The notes under the pieces were generated by a model, which ran no database searches, was not told the origin of the DNA, and saw nothing but the letters and a program-made list of their open reading frames with translations. A program made the translations under genes and the position numbers. DNA of 57,415 nucleotides from Mycobacterium hubeiense (GTDB lineage Bacteria > Actinomycetota > Actinomycetes > Mycobacteriales > Mycobacteriaceae), in the NCBI RefSeq assembly GCF_002838065.1, contig NZ_PIZU01000027.1:1-57415 (forward strand), given 5' to 3'. Shown here in pieces: positions 57,043-57,415 of the stretch; the stretch's first letter is position 1, and every line of letters starts with the position of its first letter.

Positions 57043-57415
57043 ATGTGCAGCGAAACTTCGTCGTCGACCGGCGTTTCCCGGCGTATCGCGACACTGGCAG
57101 TGTTGGCCACCGCCGGTGCCGTGTTTCCGCAGTGCGCGTCCGAACCGCCGCCTCCGGCGCCCACGCCGCCGGCCGTCGTCAGCACGACGCCGCCGGTGCC
57201 GTCGCCAACCACCAAGCCGCCCATCACCACCCCGCCCGCGCCGGCCGTTCGCCCGGTGACCGCCGGTGCCGTGTTTCCGCAGTGCGCGTCCGAACCGCCG
57301 CCTCCGGAGCCCACGCCGCCGGCCGTCGTCAGCACGACGCCGCCGGTGCCGTCGCCAACCACCAAGCCGCCCATCACCACCCCGCCCGCGCCGGCCGTTC
57401 GCCCGGTGACCGCCG
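57043..57415 (+). CDS. Pro/Thr-rich exported ORF, runs off window
   Basis: ATG 57043 begins MCSETSSSTGVSRRIATLAV and continues LATAGAVFPQCASEPPPP, a short signal-like segment followed by Pro/Thr-rich sequence (TTPPVPSPTTKPPITTPPAP). The 50-residue stretch from AGAVFPQCAS onward is repeated in frame, so the signal-like Cys segment occurs twice. In-frame TTG 57004 is another possible start. The C-terminal domain lies beyond the window; the exported nature is inferred from composition. Confidence 0.5.
   Translation, partial: MCSETSSSTGVSRRIATLAVLATAGAVFPQCASEPPPPAPTPPAVVSTTPPVPSPTTKPPITTPPAPAVRPVTAGAVFPQCASEPPPPEPTPPAVVSTTPPVPSPTTKPPITTPPAPAVRPVTA
57111..57410. repeat. 150-bp tandem duplication
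   Basis: 57111-57260 is repeated at 57261-57410 with one visible difference (GGCGCC versus GGAGCC near 57158 and 57308). A third copy begins at 57411 with CGCCG. The unit is 50 codons and keeps the frame of the ORF at 57043. It lies at the very end of the window, so an assembly artefact is possible. Confidence 0.9.

Noticed and set aside
56997..57380. Gly-rich minus-strand ORF resembling a PE_PGRS-type repeat
   Set aside because: Antisense reading of the Pro/Thr-rich 150-bp repeat; no start context and no PE domain.

Overview
The window is high-GC actinobacterial DNA. It has dense short-gap operons and GTG/TTG starts, and families typical of mycobacteria: two DUF732 proteins, a CDGP-type secreted protein, a VapBC45-like module, a DUF2993/LmeA-like protein, and a protein with an apparent DUF7159-like N-terminus. 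A rapidly growing Mycolicibacterium-type chromosome is the best guess. No rRNA, tRNA or CRISPR array was recognised.

Layout. (1) 0-3.7 kb is mosaic accessory DNA: a broken ORF, a small XRE regulator with a palindromic operator, a 68-bp remnant of a glucose/sorbosone dehydrogenase gene, an orphan DUF6973-type toxin domain with a lipoprotein (candidate immunity), and a 33-bp palindrome in front of a 41-aa leader ORF and a pRiA4b ORF-3-like gene. (2) 3.7-8.1 kb holds an MFS exporter, a small CDGP protein and a secreted YVTN beta-propeller. (3) 8.1-33.6 kb is the most interesting part: a non-canonical type VII secretion (T7SS) locus. It has one FHA-bearing EccC/EssC-type ATPase, three WXG100-domain proteins (one fused to a lipase-like hydrolase), several membrane proteins, a private two-component system with three LuxR/NarL-type regulators, and a TerY-P-type triad (VWA, PP2C phosphatase, zinc-ribbon kinase) encoded with ATGA overlaps. 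EccB, EccD, EccE and mycosin are not seen. A shared DNA motif (TCGTMCGAACG-like) recurs upstream of five transcription units in and near the locus. (4) 33.7-40.3 kb contains decayed or mobile material: an AbiE-like pair with an internally deleted toxin, a frameshifted DUF2510 gene, small secreted proteins, an XRE/ImmA-like pair separated by an IS110 transposase, and a frameshifted gene. (5) 40.4-51 kb is a D-glucarate/galactarate catabolic region: KGSA dehydrogenase, KdgD dehydratase and a glucarate dehydratase-like enzyme with a LysR regulator; then a VapBC45-like pair whose toxin has an in-frame amber codon; then a TauE permease, an IclR regulator and a second, frameshifted glucarate dehydratase. 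(6) 51-57.4 kb is chromosomal-looking: DUF1361, a flippase-like/pseudokinase membrane protein, DUF4407, a PQQ-type sugar dehydrogenase lipoprotein, and a Pro/Thr-rich ORF running off the window inside a 150-bp tandem repeat.

How the genes may work together. The T7SS-like block resembles the threonine-phosphorylation logic known for some type VI systems (kinase, PP2C phosphatase, FHA protein), transplanted onto a WXG100 export ATPase. The VWA-PP2C-kinase triad would set phosphorylation of cytosolic tails (two membrane proteins share a KIFR...PEP...RFAAGTTYG tag), and the histidine kinase with its LuxR-type regulators would set expression. The function is inference; the gene content, overlaps and shared tags are visible in the sequence. 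No function was tested, and all family names come from reading the translations.
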